Positions 8,528-16,229 of a DNA stretch of 21,891 nucleotides are shown one piece after another. The stretch's first letter is position 1. Every line of letters starts with the position of its first letter. The notes below the pieces were generated by a model. It ran no database searches and was not told the DNA's origin. It saw only the letters and a list, made by a program, of their open reading frames with translations. This stretch comes from RGIG8709 sp045537065 (GTDB lineage Bacteria; Bacillota; Clostridia; Monoglobales; Monoglobaceae). The DNA is taken from NCBI GenBank assembly GCA_045537065.1, contig JAZSOT010000018.1, positions 1 through 21,891 on the forward strand, given 5' to 3'. The translations under genes were made by a program, and so were the position numbers.

Positions 8528-9185
8528 AATAATTATCACAATTTATTTGAAAATAGCTTTGAGGGTGACTGCATACCGGGCAAACTTTCGGTGCATTAGT
8601 GCCCACAACAATATGTCCGCAATTTCTGCATTCCCACACCTTTACCTCGCTCTTTTCAAAAACCTTTTTAGTTTCAACATTACTGAGCAGTTTTCTGAAT
8701 CGTTCTTCATGTCTTTTTTCAATATCCGCAACCATTCTGAATTTTTGGGCAAGCTCGGTAAATCCTTCTTTTTCTGCAGTTTCAGCAAATCCTGCATACA
8801 TATCTGTCCATTCAAAGTTTTCTCCGTCTGCGGCAGCCTCAAGGTTTTTTGCTGTATCCCCTATACCGCCAAGCTCCTTAAACCAAATTTCCGCATGTTC
8901 TTTTTCGTTATTTGCAGTTTCAATAAATAACGCCGAAATCTGTTCAAATCCTGCCTTTTTTGCAACTGATGCAAAATAAGTGTATTTATTCCTTGCCTGA
9001 GATTCTCCGGCAAATGCAGCTTCAAGATTTTTTTCAGTCTGTGTACCCGAGTATTTCGTCAGGGATGGTGACTCACTAATAATCTCAAGTGCACTTCCCG
9101 TTGCATTACACTCTGGACAAACCGGCTCAGTTCCCACCGGAACTTCAAAAACCACACCACACAAGTTACACTTATATTTTTTCAT
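8526..9185 (-). CDS. rubrerythrin with rubredoxin-like domains at both ends
   Basis: This cytoplasmic non-haem diiron peroxidase of anaerobes reduces hydrogen peroxide. The order of domains in the 219 residues is unusual. An N-terminal short rubredoxin-like knuckle has Cys6, Cys9, Cys23 and Cys26. A ferritin-like four-helix domain follows with GES at 60-62, ExxH at 94-97 and ExxH at 156-159, which are the diiron ligands. A C-terminal rubredoxin domain has Cys186, Cys189, Cys202 and Cys205. Classical rubrerythrin has only the C-terminal rubredoxin, and 'reverse' rubrerythrins of clostridia only the N-terminal one. The AGGAGG site is 7 bases before the ATG and can be sequestered in a hairpin (described separately). 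It is the last gene of the topoisomerase A-gltA-dgt run, 47 bases after dgt. Confidence 0.95.
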   Translation of the reverse strand: MKKYKCNLCGVVFEVPVGTEPVCPECNATGSALEIISESPSLTKYSGTQTEKNLEAAFAGESQARNKYTYFASVAKKAGFEQISALFIETANNEKEHAEIWFKELGGIGDTAKNLEAAADGENFEWTDMYAGFAETAEKEGFTELAQKFRMVADIEKRHEERFRKLLSNVETKKVFEKSEVKVWECRNCGHIVVGTNAPKVCPVCSHPQSYFQINCDNY

Positions 9186-9192
9186 ATAACTA

Positions 9193-9227
9193 CCTCCTCG
9201 CCTTTATCGAGGAGAGTTTCTCTCCTC
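9193..9227 (-). promoter_or_regulatory. possible RNA switch over the rubrerythrin ribosome binding site
   Basis: Three short segments lie between dgt and the rubrerythrin ATG on the minus strand. A is GAGGAGAG (9227-9220), B is CTCTCCTCG (9216-9208) and C is CGAGGAGG (9200-9193), where C contains the Shine-Dalgarno sequence. A pairs perfectly with B (8 bp, loop AAA). B also pairs perfectly with C (7 bp plus one G-U, loop ATAAAGG). The two hairpins cannot form together, so A would act as an anti-sequestor. No T-run follows, so this is not a terminator. The pairing is visible; the regulatory role is inference. Confidence 0.4.
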
Positions 9228-9232
9228 TCGGC

Positions 9233-10483
9233 TTAAATTTTAACCTTAGGATTAAACACCCTGTCGTGCTCTTCAAGGGCAAACCTATCTGTCATACAGG
9301 ATATATAATCACATATAAGTCTTGCCTTTATTTTGTCACAACTTTGATAGTTATATTCATTAAATCTGGAAAAATTATCAAGTCTGTATTTCCATTCAGG
9401 CGGCAGAAGGTCTGTATTTTCAAAGAATGCATCATAAAGTTCTCCCACAACTCTTTCCGCCTTATAATCCATCATTTGAACTGTTGTTGTGTTATATAAT
9501 GTGTCATTAACAAATTTCTTAAATTTTAAAAACAATTGCATTGTTTCATCTGATATATCTGCAATGTTTATATTGTCATCTGCAAGTTTTTCAACATCCG
9601 AAATGGTTTCAATATGATATTTCACAAGATTATCATATGTCGAGTATGTAATCTTTTCAACAAAATAATTTATAAGCTTTGATATAAAGTTAACCCTATC
9701 ATATTTATCATAACTAATTTCAATTCCTGTCTCACTTAGAATTAATTCCTTAATACTTTCAAAATGTGCTCTCATATCTTCATTGCATTTGCAGTTTTTC
9801 TCCAGAATACCTGACTTTATACCATCATCAAGGTCATGGCAGGTATATGCAACAGTATCAACCAATTTAATAAGCTGTCCCTCTATCGTTGAACACACAG
9901 TATATGGTTTAAGCTCGGAAAATTCTCCCGTTCTATCCCCATTATGCTTTAATATCCCCTCTCTTACCTCCTTTGTAAGATTAAGGCCCGAATATTCATC
10001 AGCTTTTCTGTTTTCAAGCATATCAACAACTCTTAGGCTCTGTTCGTTATGAAAAAAGCCGGGTAAACCAACCATTTGTAGCTTTTTGGAGAAAACGCCC
10101 TCTGCAGCATGGCCAAATGGAGTGTGACCCAAATCATGTCCAAGAGCTATTGCCTCTGCAAGCTCCTCATTCAATGCAAGAGATTTTGCGATACCTCTTG
10201 CGAACTGTGCAACTTCCAGAGAATGAGTAAGTCTTGTTCTAAACTGGTCGCCTTCGTGGTTTACGAAAACCTGAGTTTTATACATCATTCTTCGGAAAGC
10301 AGAAGAATGGATAATTCTGTCACGATCTCTTTGAAACTCGCTTCTGTTTTCAAATCCACAAATCTTTTCTTCATATTTTCTCGACCCGTTTGTGGGCCAT
10401 TTTGCAGCATATGGAGCATAAATTTCTCCATATGCCTCCTCTATTTCTTTTTTTAAACGAATAATCGGATATCCCTGTTTCAT
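9233..10483 (-). CDS. dgt: deoxyguanosinetriphosphate triphosphohydrolase family protein
   Basis: This HD-domain dNTP triphosphohydrolase cleaves dGTP or other dNTPs to the nucleoside and triphosphate. The 416 residues include the N-terminal segment FQRDRDRIIHSSAFRRMMYKTQVF at about 50-73. The metal site residues follow: His87 in TRLTHSLE, His116-Asp117 in LGHDLGHTPFGH, and the Asp of the LVDTVAYTCHDLDD segment. This conservation is strong for the Dgt family, but substrate preference and allosteric control cannot be read. AGGAG lies 5 bases before the ATG and directly after the gltA stop codon (12-base gap). It sits between citrate synthase and rubrerythrin in one transcription unit. Confidence 0.95.
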   Translation of the reverse strand: MKQGYPIIRLKKEIEEAYGEIYAPYAAKWPTNGSRKYEEKICGFENRSEFQRDRDRIIHSSAFRRMMYKTQVFVNHEGDQFRTRLTHSLEVAQFARGIAKSLALNEELAEAIALGHDLGHTPFGHAAEGVFSKKLQMVGLPGFFHNEQSLRVVDMLENRKADEYSGLNLTKEVREGILKHNGDRTGEFSELKPYTVCSTIEGQLIKLVDTVAYTCHDLDDGIKSGILEKNCKCNEDMRAHFESIKELILSETGIEISYDKYDRVNFISKLINYFVEKITYSTYDNLVKYHIETISDVEKLADDNINIADISDETMQLFLKFKKFVNDTLYNTTTVQMMDYKAERVVGELYDAFFENTDLLPPEWKYRLDNFSRFNEYNYQSCDKIKARLICDYISCMTDRFALEEHDRVFNPKVKI

Positions 10484-10495
10484 AACGGCTCCTTT

Positions 10496-11869
10496 TTATC
10501 TTTTATCAAGCGGTATATAATTTGCATTTTCTGCAACAGACTTATAAGCAGGACGAATAATCTTATTTGTGTTTATAAGCTCTTCCAAACGGTGAGCACT
10601 CCACCCTGCAATTCTTGCAACGGCAAAAAGCGGAGTGTATAGCTCATCGGGGAGTTCAAGCATAGAATATGCAAACCCGCTATAAAAATCAATATTGGGA
10701 CTAACCCCCTTATATATCTTTCTTTTCTCAGATATAACTTCAACTGCAAGTCGGGCAACATTTTTATATAATACATATTCATCATTTCTACCCTTTTCAT
10801 CGGAAAGCTTTTTCACATATTTTTTGAAAATTTCTGCTCTTGGGTCAGAAAGTGAATATACAGCGTGCCCCATTCCGTAAATTAGTCCTGATTTATCAAA
10901 TGCCTCTTTATTTAAAAGTTTTACTAAATAATCCTTAATAAGTTCATCATCATTCCAGTCTTTAACATTCTTCTTTATGTCTTCAAACATATATTTAACC
11001 TTTATGTTTGCTCCACCGTGCTTTGGACCTTTTAGCGAACAAAGAGATGCTGCCACGGATGAATATGTGTCTGTTCCTGATGATGTTACAACATGGGTTG
11101 TGAAAGTTGAATTATTTCCTCCACCGTGTTCTGCATGAAGTACAAGAGCAAGGTCAAGAAGCTTTGCTTCAACTTCGGTGTATTTTTTATCAGGTCTCAA
11201 AAGTCTTAAAAGATTTTCGGCTGTGGAACATTCAGAAGACGGGCGATGAATATACATACTTTTTCCTTTAACCTGATGATTATATGCATGATATGCATAT
11301 GTGGCAAGAAGAGGAAAATTTGAAATAAGCTGAATACACTGTCTTAAAACATTGGGTATGCTTATATCACTTGAATTTTTATCGTAGGAAGATAATGTCA
11401 AAACACTTCTTGCAAGTGAATTCATAATATCATTGCTTGGAGCTTTCATTATAACATCACGGACAAAATTTGCAGGTAAAGTTCTGTACTTAACAAGTAA
11501 AGACTTAAATGCATCCAGTTCATCCTCCTTTGGTAAAACACCAAATAATAGAAGATAAACCGTTTCTTCAAATCCAAATCTGTCCTCATTTATGAACCCC
11601 TCTGTAAGCTCATTTATGTCAATCCCTCTATAATATAACTCTCCCTTAATAGGTGTTGAAACACCATCTTTTTCAATATAAGAATTAATGGTTGAAATTT
11701 CCGTAAGACCTGTTAAAACACCTTTTCCGTCAACATTTCTAAGTCCTCTTTTAACTTGGTGCACAGAATATAAATCAACATCTATAGTGCTGTTTTCACG
11801 GCATAATTCTGCCAAATTGTTTATTTCCGGGGTGATAGCTGAATAATTTAGTTTTGCTATTTTAAACAA
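10496..11869 (-). CDS. gltA: citrate synthase (citrate/2-methylcitrate synthase family)
   Basis: This enzyme condenses oxaloacetate with acetyl-CoA to citrate; in anaerobes it mainly feeds glutamate synthesis. The 457 residues contain the family motifs: YYRGIDINEL near residue 80, LHAEHGGGNNSTFTTHVV with the substrate-binding His, GPKHGGAN, and MGHAVYSLSDPRA with the catalytic His and the DPR signature. It is somewhat longer than the common 370-430 residue enzymes. The start is uncertain. The only open upstream candidate is TTG at 11869, which directly abuts the AAAGGAG ribosome binding site. An ATA three codons later would be 9 bases away. The gene follows topoisomerase A by 16 bases and precedes dgt by 12. 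Confidence 0.95.
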   Translation of the reverse strand: MFKIAKLNYSAITPEINNLAELCRENSTIDVDLYSVHQVKRGLRNVDGKGVLTGLTEISTINSYIEKDGVSTPIKGELYYRGIDINELTEGFINEDRFGFEETVYLLLFGVLPKEDELDAFKSLLVKYRTLPANFVRDVIMKAPSNDIMNSLARSVLTLSSYDKNSSDISIPNVLRQCIQLISNFPLLATYAYHAYNHQVKGKSMYIHRPSSECSTAENLLRLLRPDKKYTEVEAKLLDLALVLHAEHGGGNNSTFTTHVVTSSGTDTYSSVAASLCSLKGPKHGGANIKVKYMFEDIKKNVKDWNDDELIKDYLVKLLNKEAFDKSGLIYGMGHAVYSLSDPRAEIFKKYVKKLSDEKGRNDEYVLYKNVARLAVEVISEKRKIYKGVSPNIDFYSGFAYSMLELPDELYTPLFAVARIAGWSAHRLEELINTNKIIRPAYKSVAENANYIPLDKR

Positions 11870-11885
11870 CTCCTTTATTATTTAA

Positions 11886-14090
11886 TTATACCTCAAAATT
11901 CTCATCAAAAATTGAGATTTGATTAGGCTCAATAGTATCTTCATCACGAAGAACAGCCCCCTTTGCAGGAATATTCTTTGTTTTATAATGAGAAAGATTA
12001 TATATTCCCGATTCTTCTGTTGTTACTATATCTGTTACAACACTTCCTTTTTTTAAGGTCATAACCGCAACACCCTGAGTATTTTTGGTTGTTTTTATTG
12101 CTATACTTTCTGAATTAAAGAGAAGAACTCTATCACCAGAATTTTTGATAATAAACTCTCTGTCTTCACTGATATAAATTATCTTAACAAGAGGTGATGA
12201 AAGCGAATATGCATTTGATAGCTTTTTGCGGTTTGTTTTTGTTTCATAGCCTTTCAAATCAACCTTTGCAATTTTACCGTTTTCAAAACAGAAAAGAAGA
12301 TTTCCAGAATAGTTCTCGGTTATAACAATACCAACAATACTTTCGTTTTCTTTCATAGAGAAAAGGTTAGGCATATACTCACCAAGCTGACTTGCCTTGC
12401 AATCAGGAATATCATAAACCTTGGTTTTATAAACTTCTCCTGATGAAGAAAATGCAAGTAAATCTGCTTTGTTTCCTGTTTCGATTTCCTGAACTATCTC
12501 ATCCCCCTCTTTAACACGCTGTTCACCGCTTGTACGAAGAGAAACAAGGGAAATCTTTTTAAGGTAATTTTCTCTTGTTCTAAATATCTTTGAACGATAA
12601 TCTTCGATAAAGTTATCATCTTCGATTGGAGTTATGTCAGAATCCATTATAATTCCTGATTTTCTTTCTGTTCCATATTTTTTACTGATTTCTTTGAGCT
12701 GTTTTTCAATAATCTTCTCAATTTTCTTGTTGTCAGCAAGAGTATCTTTAAGTTCTTTTATTTCTTCCTCAAGGTCGTGAATTTCCGCTGTCTTCTTCAA
12801 AATATAGTCTTTATTCAAGTTTCTCAGTTTTATTTCAGCAACAAATTCCGCCTGAACTTCATTAATTTTAAACCCATCCATAAGATTTGGAACAACCATA
12901 GAATCATCAGGTGTTTCCCTGACAATCTTTATAGCCTTATCAATATCAAGCAAAATAAGTTCTAAACCCTTGAGCAAATGAAGCTTTTCGCTCTTTTTGT
13001 CAATATCAAACTGGATAGACCTTTTAAGACAGCTTTTCCTGAATCTTAACCATTCAGATAGTATATCATTGATTCCAAGAACCATTGGTGAGCCTTCAAC
13101 TAAAATGTTGAAATTACAACCAAAGGAATCCTGAAGTGAAGTTAACTTATAAAGCTTTTCCATAAGTTTTTCAGGGTCTGTTCCTTTTTTTAGGTCAATA
13201 GTGATTTTAAGACCCTTAAGGTCGGTTTCATCACGAATATCCGAAACCTCTTTAAGCTTTCCACCTTTTATAAGCTCAATTATTTTTTCAATTATGGCTT
13301 CAACAGTTGTAGTATATGGAATTTCATATATATCAATACAATTTGATTTTTTATCATAATTATATTTTGCCCTGATTTTAAAGGAGCCTCTGCCTGTTGA
13401 ATATATTTCACGCATTTCTTCCTGATTATAAATTATGTCTCCCCCTGTTGAAAAATCAGGTGCTTTTAAAACATCAAGAATATCTGCCTCCGAATTTTTC
13501 ATAACCCTTATTGTTGCATCACAGATTTCTTTCAAGTTAAAACTGCATATATTAGAAGCCATACCAACCGCAATTCCCTGATTTGGATTTACGAGGACAT
13601 TTGGAAACGAAACAGGAAGTAACGTTGGCTCTTTCATTGAACCATCATAGTTATCAACAAATTTGATGGTGTTTTTATCTATATCTCCAAAAACCTCAGA
13701 ACATATTTTTGAAAGCTTAACTTCCGTATAACGGGAAGCAGCATATGCCATATCTCTTGAATACTGCCTACCAAAGTTACCCTTAGAATCAACAAGAGGA
13801 TGTAGAAGTGCCATATGCCCCTCTGTAAGTCTGACCATAGCCTCATAAATTGCGGCATCACCATGAGGATTAAGCTTCATAGTTTGTCCAACAACATTTG
13901 CTGACTTTGTTCTTGCATTATTTAAAAGCCCCATTTTATACATAGTGTATAAAAGCTTTCTGTGAGACGGCTTAAACCCATCAATTTCAGGAATAGCTCT
14001 TGAAATAATAACACTCATAGCATAAGGCATATAATTCTGCTCTAAAGTATCTGTTATATTTTGATTTTCAATAATTGGTTTCTTAGTCAT
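11886..14090 (-). CDS. parC: type II DNA topoisomerase A subunit (topoisomerase IV-like)
   Basis: This breakage-reunion subunit of an ATP-dependent type II topoisomerase has 734 residues, short for GyrA (about 800-880). The N-terminal MPYAMSVIISRAIPEIDGFKPSHRK and the NPHGDAAIYEAMVRL segments are typical, and the catalytic Tyr is Tyr121 in AASRYTEVKLS. A coiled-coil tower at about 440-475 and a short C-terminal beta-pinwheel follow. I see no GyrA box (QRRGGKG) in the pinwheel, so I favour a decatenase/topoisomerase IV type over gyrase. This is a diverged pair that I believe is widespread in Clostridia alongside normal GyrAB. The B subunit lies about 2.8 kb upstream beyond five small genes. 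A GAGAGG-like site precedes the ATG. No clear promoter is seen in the 92 bases upstream. Confidence 0.9.
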   Translation of the reverse strand: MTKKPIIENQNITDTLEQNYMPYAMSVIISRAIPEIDGFKPSHRKLLYTMYKMGLLNNARTKSANVVGQTMKLNPHGDAAIYEAMVRLTEGHMALLHPLVDSKGNFGRQYSRDMAYAASRYTEVKLSKICSEVFGDIDKNTIKFVDNYDGSMKEPTLLPVSFPNVLVNPNQGIAVGMASNICSFNLKEICDATIRVMKNSEADILDVLKAPDFSTGGDIIYNQEEMREIYSTGRGSFKIRAKYNYDKKSNCIDIYEIPYTTTVEAIIEKIIELIKGGKLKEVSDIRDETDLKGLKITIDLKKGTDPEKLMEKLYKLTSLQDSFGCNFNILVEGSPMVLGINDILSEWLRFRKSCLKRSIQFDIDKKSEKLHLLKGLELILLDIDKAIKIVRETPDDSMVVPNLMDGFKINEVQAEFVAEIKLRNLNKDYILKKTAEIHDLEEEIKELKDTLADNKKIEKIIEKQLKEISKKYGTERKSGIIMDSDITPIEDDNFIEDYRSKIFRTRENYLKKISLVSLRTSGEQRVKEGDEIVQEIETGNKADLLAFSSSGEVYKTKVYDIPDCKASQLGEYMPNLFSMKENESIVGIVITENYSGNLLFCFENGKIAKVDLKGYETKTNRKKLSNAYSLSSPLVKIIYISEDREFIIKNSGDRVLLFNSESIAIKTTKNTQGVAVMTLKKGSVVTDIVTTEESGIYNLSHYKTKNIPAKGAVLRDEDTIEPNQISIFDENFEV

Positions 14091-14182
14091 TAATTTTTCC
14101 TCTCGTTTTTATTCAATGTTTTTAGTATATAAAGACTGTATAATCTAGATGCCAGGCTTTTTAGTAACAGCCTTGTGTTAAG

Positions 14183-14533
14183 TTAGAACCATAAAATTGA
14201 TTTAAAAGCATTTTCAAGATAAATTAATTCAAACACAGTAATTAACCATAACACACCATCAATCCAAATGTTCTTTTTTGCAATTTTCTTATTTTTAGCA
14301 AATAAAATATACTTGATTATCGTAAATATGGCAAGTAACCCAAAAACAATATATTGTAAATATGCAAATCTCATAAAGAGCAATGGCATACCAAAAGCCA
14401 AGCTTAACCGCCTGAAAAAGCCATACAAAGGCGTTCCTATACTACACACCATCAAAGCATAAAAAATCGAACCAAGATTTAAAACACACATTACGATATG
14501 TATTATTTTATTGGTTTTATCCATCCTTTCCAT
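14183..14533 (-). CDS. small membrane protein of unknown function
   Basis: I do not recognise this 116-residue protein. It has about three hydrophobic stretches, near residues 9-34, 52-79 and 88-110. A positively charged loop (KNKKIAKKN) lies between the last two, so it is probably an integral membrane protein. The ATG has AGGAG 9 bases upstream. A TTGACA-containing promoter candidate and a TGTCGAA direct repeat lie just before it. It is one of five genes between the two topoisomerase subunits, downstream of the zinc-ribbon membrane protein. No function is offered. Confidence 0.75.
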   Translation of the reverse strand: MERMDKTNKIIHIVMCVLNLGSIFYALMVCSIGTPLYGFFRRLSLAFGMPLLFMRFAYLQYIVFGLLAIFTIIKYILFAKNKKIAKKNIWIDGVLWLITVFELIYLENAFKSILWF

Positions 14534-14547
14534 ATGCGATTTCTCCT

Positions 14548-14564
14548 TTCGACAGCATTCGACA
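14548..14564 (-). repeat. TGTCGAA direct repeat overlapping a putative -10 region
   Basis: Two identical 7-base units TGTCGAA (minus strand) are separated by TGC, a 10-base period or one helical turn. The repeat overlaps the likely -10 box and start region of the promoter in front of the small membrane protein gene. It could be an operator; this is inference only. Confidence 0.35.
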
Positions 14565-14585
14565 ATCTTTATATGATTTTGTCAA
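14557..14585 (-). promoter_or_regulatory. candidate promoter for the small membrane protein gene
   Basis: On the minus strand a perfect TTGACA (14585-14580) is followed after 17 bases by TCGAAT (14562-14557), a weak -10 with 4 of 6 matches. It may also serve the downstream topoisomerase A-gltA-dgt-rubrerythrin genes. Confidence 0.5.
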
Positions 14586-14601
14586 GTTAGGGACAAAAAA
14601 A

Positions 14602-15375
14602 TTATTCGCCGAGCAATTCTACTTTTATCTCTCTGTAGCTTTCCATTAATGCCGAACTCTTTTTAGATAAATCTTCTGTATATGTATTATAGCTACCCTT
14701 ACATAAAATCACAAAATCCACATAATCAGAGTAAGCATAGTATAATTCCTTAAATTCATCATATGCATCTTCAAATTTTTCAGGAGGGTTTTTAAGTTTT
14801 CCAAGATAAATATCAATTTCGCTTTGCTTATTTCTAATGTCTGTAATCTTGCCTGTAAACTCTTCATCAGCAAACAGATTACTTAAAGCTTCATTAAAGT
14901 CTTTTGCAGTTTTTGTATATTTCGCAGTATTTTCATTATCTTTATCAAAAATTGCATTATTCCACACAGAACATATCTGATTACCGACATTTTCAGCATC
15001 AGCAGACACTGCCATTATTTCGTCCACCGCAGTACATATCTCTATATTGTAGTTTTCAGTTCTTATGTTATTTGATACAAACAATACTATTGAAATTAAC
15101 AGCACAAAACATATGACGGAAACCCAAAACCATTTCTTCTTAAATATTCTTTTGGACTTCTGTTTTCCATCTGATTTTATCTCAAGTGAGTTTAACGGAT
15201 AGCCACAATTAGAACAAATATCTGTCAAAGTATCAGTAAACGCACCGCATTCAGGGCAAATCAACATTGTTTTTTCTGCATTTACATCATCAATAAGTTG
15301 ATGTCCACATCCCACACAAACTTTTGCTTTGTCGCTTATTTCCTTATTACAATTAGGACAGTTAATTAGTGCCAT
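14602..15375 (-). CDS. zinc-ribbon membrane protein with an extracytoplasmic helical domain
   Basis: The 257-residue protein has two N-terminal zinc ribbons: CPNCNK...CVGCG at about residues 5-24, and CPECG...CSNCG at about 41-60. A basic KSKRIFKKK stretch and one transmembrane helix (WFWVSVICFVLLISIVLFV, about 82-101) follow. A largely helical outer domain of about 150 residues contains the segment NPPEKFEDAYDEFKELY. This layout, with the ribbons inside and the helical domain outside, recurs in Firmicutes proteins of unknown function; a sensing role is only a guess. The frame is open 11 codons further upstream, but AGGAGG lies 7 bases before the ATG at 15375, so I start there. It is 55 bases after the 51-residue protein gene. 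Confidence 0.88.
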   Translation of the reverse strand: MALINCPNCNKEISDKAKVCVGCGHQLIDDVNAEKTMLICPECGAFTDTLTDICSNCGYPLNSLEIKSDGKQKSKRIFKKKWFWVSVICFVLLISIVLFVSNNIRTENYNIEICTAVDEIMAVSADAENVGNQICSVWNNAIFDKDNENTAKYTKTAKDFNEALSNLFADEEFTGKITDIRNKQSEIDIYLGKLKNPPEKFEDAYDEFKELYYAYSDYVDFVILCKGSYNTYTEDLSKKSSALMESYREIKVELLGE

Positions 15376-15430
15376 TATAATTCCTCCTACCATTTTCGTA
15401 TATATCACACTTTGTAAAACTACAAACTAA

Positions 15431-15586
15431 TCAATCACAATAAGGGTCAATAGGATACCAATCTATTTGACGCATATCATCATATTTTGCTCGTTCCTTA
15501 TTGTTTATTTTCTTCGAATCAATTTTATTTTTTGTTTTCTTTACTTCAGCATTTTTATTATTACTCTTCTTCTCTGTTTTTTTCAT
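15431..15586 (-). CDS. 51-residue lysine-rich protein of unknown function
   Basis: This short gene opens with ATG at 15586 and stops with TGA at 15433-15431. An AGGAG ribosome binding site lies 9 bases upstream. The first 35 or so residues are very rich in Lys and Asn (starting MKKTEKKSNNKNAE) and should be strongly basic and unstructured. The C-terminal part (MRQIDWYPIDPYCD) is acidic and aromatic with one Cys next to the end. It lies between the flavodoxin and zinc-ribbon genes, on the same strand. No family is recognised. The ribosome binding site and fit with gene spacing support a real gene, but a chance reading frame cannot be ruled out. Confidence 0.6.
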   Translation of the reverse strand: MKKTEKKSNNKNAEVKKTKNKIDSKKINNKERAKYDDMRQIDWYPIDPYCD

Positions 15587-15684
15587 TGTATCTATCTCCT
15601 TTCAATTCTCCTCAATATTTATACAAACAAATTTTATCCCTTGTATATCAAACTTTAATAACACTGAGCAATTACTACAGATAA

Positions 15685-16212
15685 TCAATTCTTCACATAA
15701 TTCAGCAAATCGGAAATCTGCATGCGGTCTGAGAAGTCTCCATCCGCATCACAGAGCTTAATCAAAAGCTTTTCCATTTCGCTGGGGTCTTTTTTGGAAA
15801 GCATAATCTTTTTAAGTGTTTTAAGAGCTGTTCTATGTACTACACTAAGTTCATTCAATACCATTTTCCCTATGAAATTAAAAAGCTTAACATTATCTGG
15901 CACACCGTTTCTAAAATTCTTATTGGCAACAAGCTTATCATAATATTCTCTGCAATCTATAGGTGTTATTCCCGTTGTATATACAGCTATTTTTTTATTT
16001 TTCAGGCTATCTATATTTTTTGTTATGAGACTTACTCCGTTTATAACCTCTGCATAAAGTCCACCGCCATATATGATTGTATCAAATTCCAATATTTCAT
16101 TGGCGGTTACATTCTTTGCATCCAAAATTTTGCAACCAAGCTCTTCCCCTATCCATTCAGCATATTTTTTAGTTGAGCCGTATTTGGTTTTATATATAAC
16201 AATAGCATTCAT
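15685..16212 (-). CDS. flavodoxin domain protein (HemG-like flavodoxin)
   Basis: This 175-residue protein starts with the FMN-phosphate loop IVIYKTKYGSTKKYAEWI (residues 4-21) and continues with the YGGGLYAEVINGV loop near residue 49-61. This is the pattern of the flavodoxin-5 group, which includes protoporphyrinogen oxidase HemG and stand-alone electron-transfer flavodoxins. No haem biosynthesis genes are nearby, so I read it as a general FMN electron carrier or quinone/disulfide-type reductase rather than HemG. The AGGAGT site is 8 bases before the ATG. It follows the AlkD-like gene by 17 bases and is part of the insert between the topoisomerase subunit genes. Confidence 0.88.
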   Translation of the reverse strand: MNAIVIYKTKYGSTKKYAEWIGEELGCKILDAKNVTANEILEFDTIIYGGGLYAEVINGVSLITKNIDSLKNKKIAVYTTGITPIDCREYYDKLVANKNFRNGVPDNVKLFNFIGKMVLNELSVVHRTALKTLKKIMLSKKDPSEMEKLLIKLCDADGDFSDRMQISDLLNYVKN

Positions 16213-16229
16213 AAAAATACACTCCTAAA

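Noticed and set aside
8547..9499. Several plus-strand open frames opposite rubrerythrin and dgt
   Set aside because: They are Ser/Phe/Cys-rich mirror translations of conserved minus-strand genes and have no translation signals.
14091..14182. Possible promoter or terminator in the spacer before the topoisomerase A gene
   Set aside because: A TATACT is present but no acceptable -35 at 16-18 bases. The AGGCT...AGCCT pairing has a large loop and no T-run.
15411..15426. TTTGTA-N4-TACAAA inverted repeat between the 51-residue protein and zinc-ribbon genes
   Set aside because: A short AT-rich palindrome expected by chance in such sequence. No T-run makes it a terminator, and there is no adjacent good promoter.
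15467..15761. Overlapping plus-strand frames rich in Phe, Leu, Ile and Ser that look like membrane peptides
   Set aside because: They are the reverse of a Lys/Asn-rich gene (15431-15586) and AT-rich spacer. All three frames give the same hydrophobic look, a base-composition effect, and no ribosome binding site is seen.
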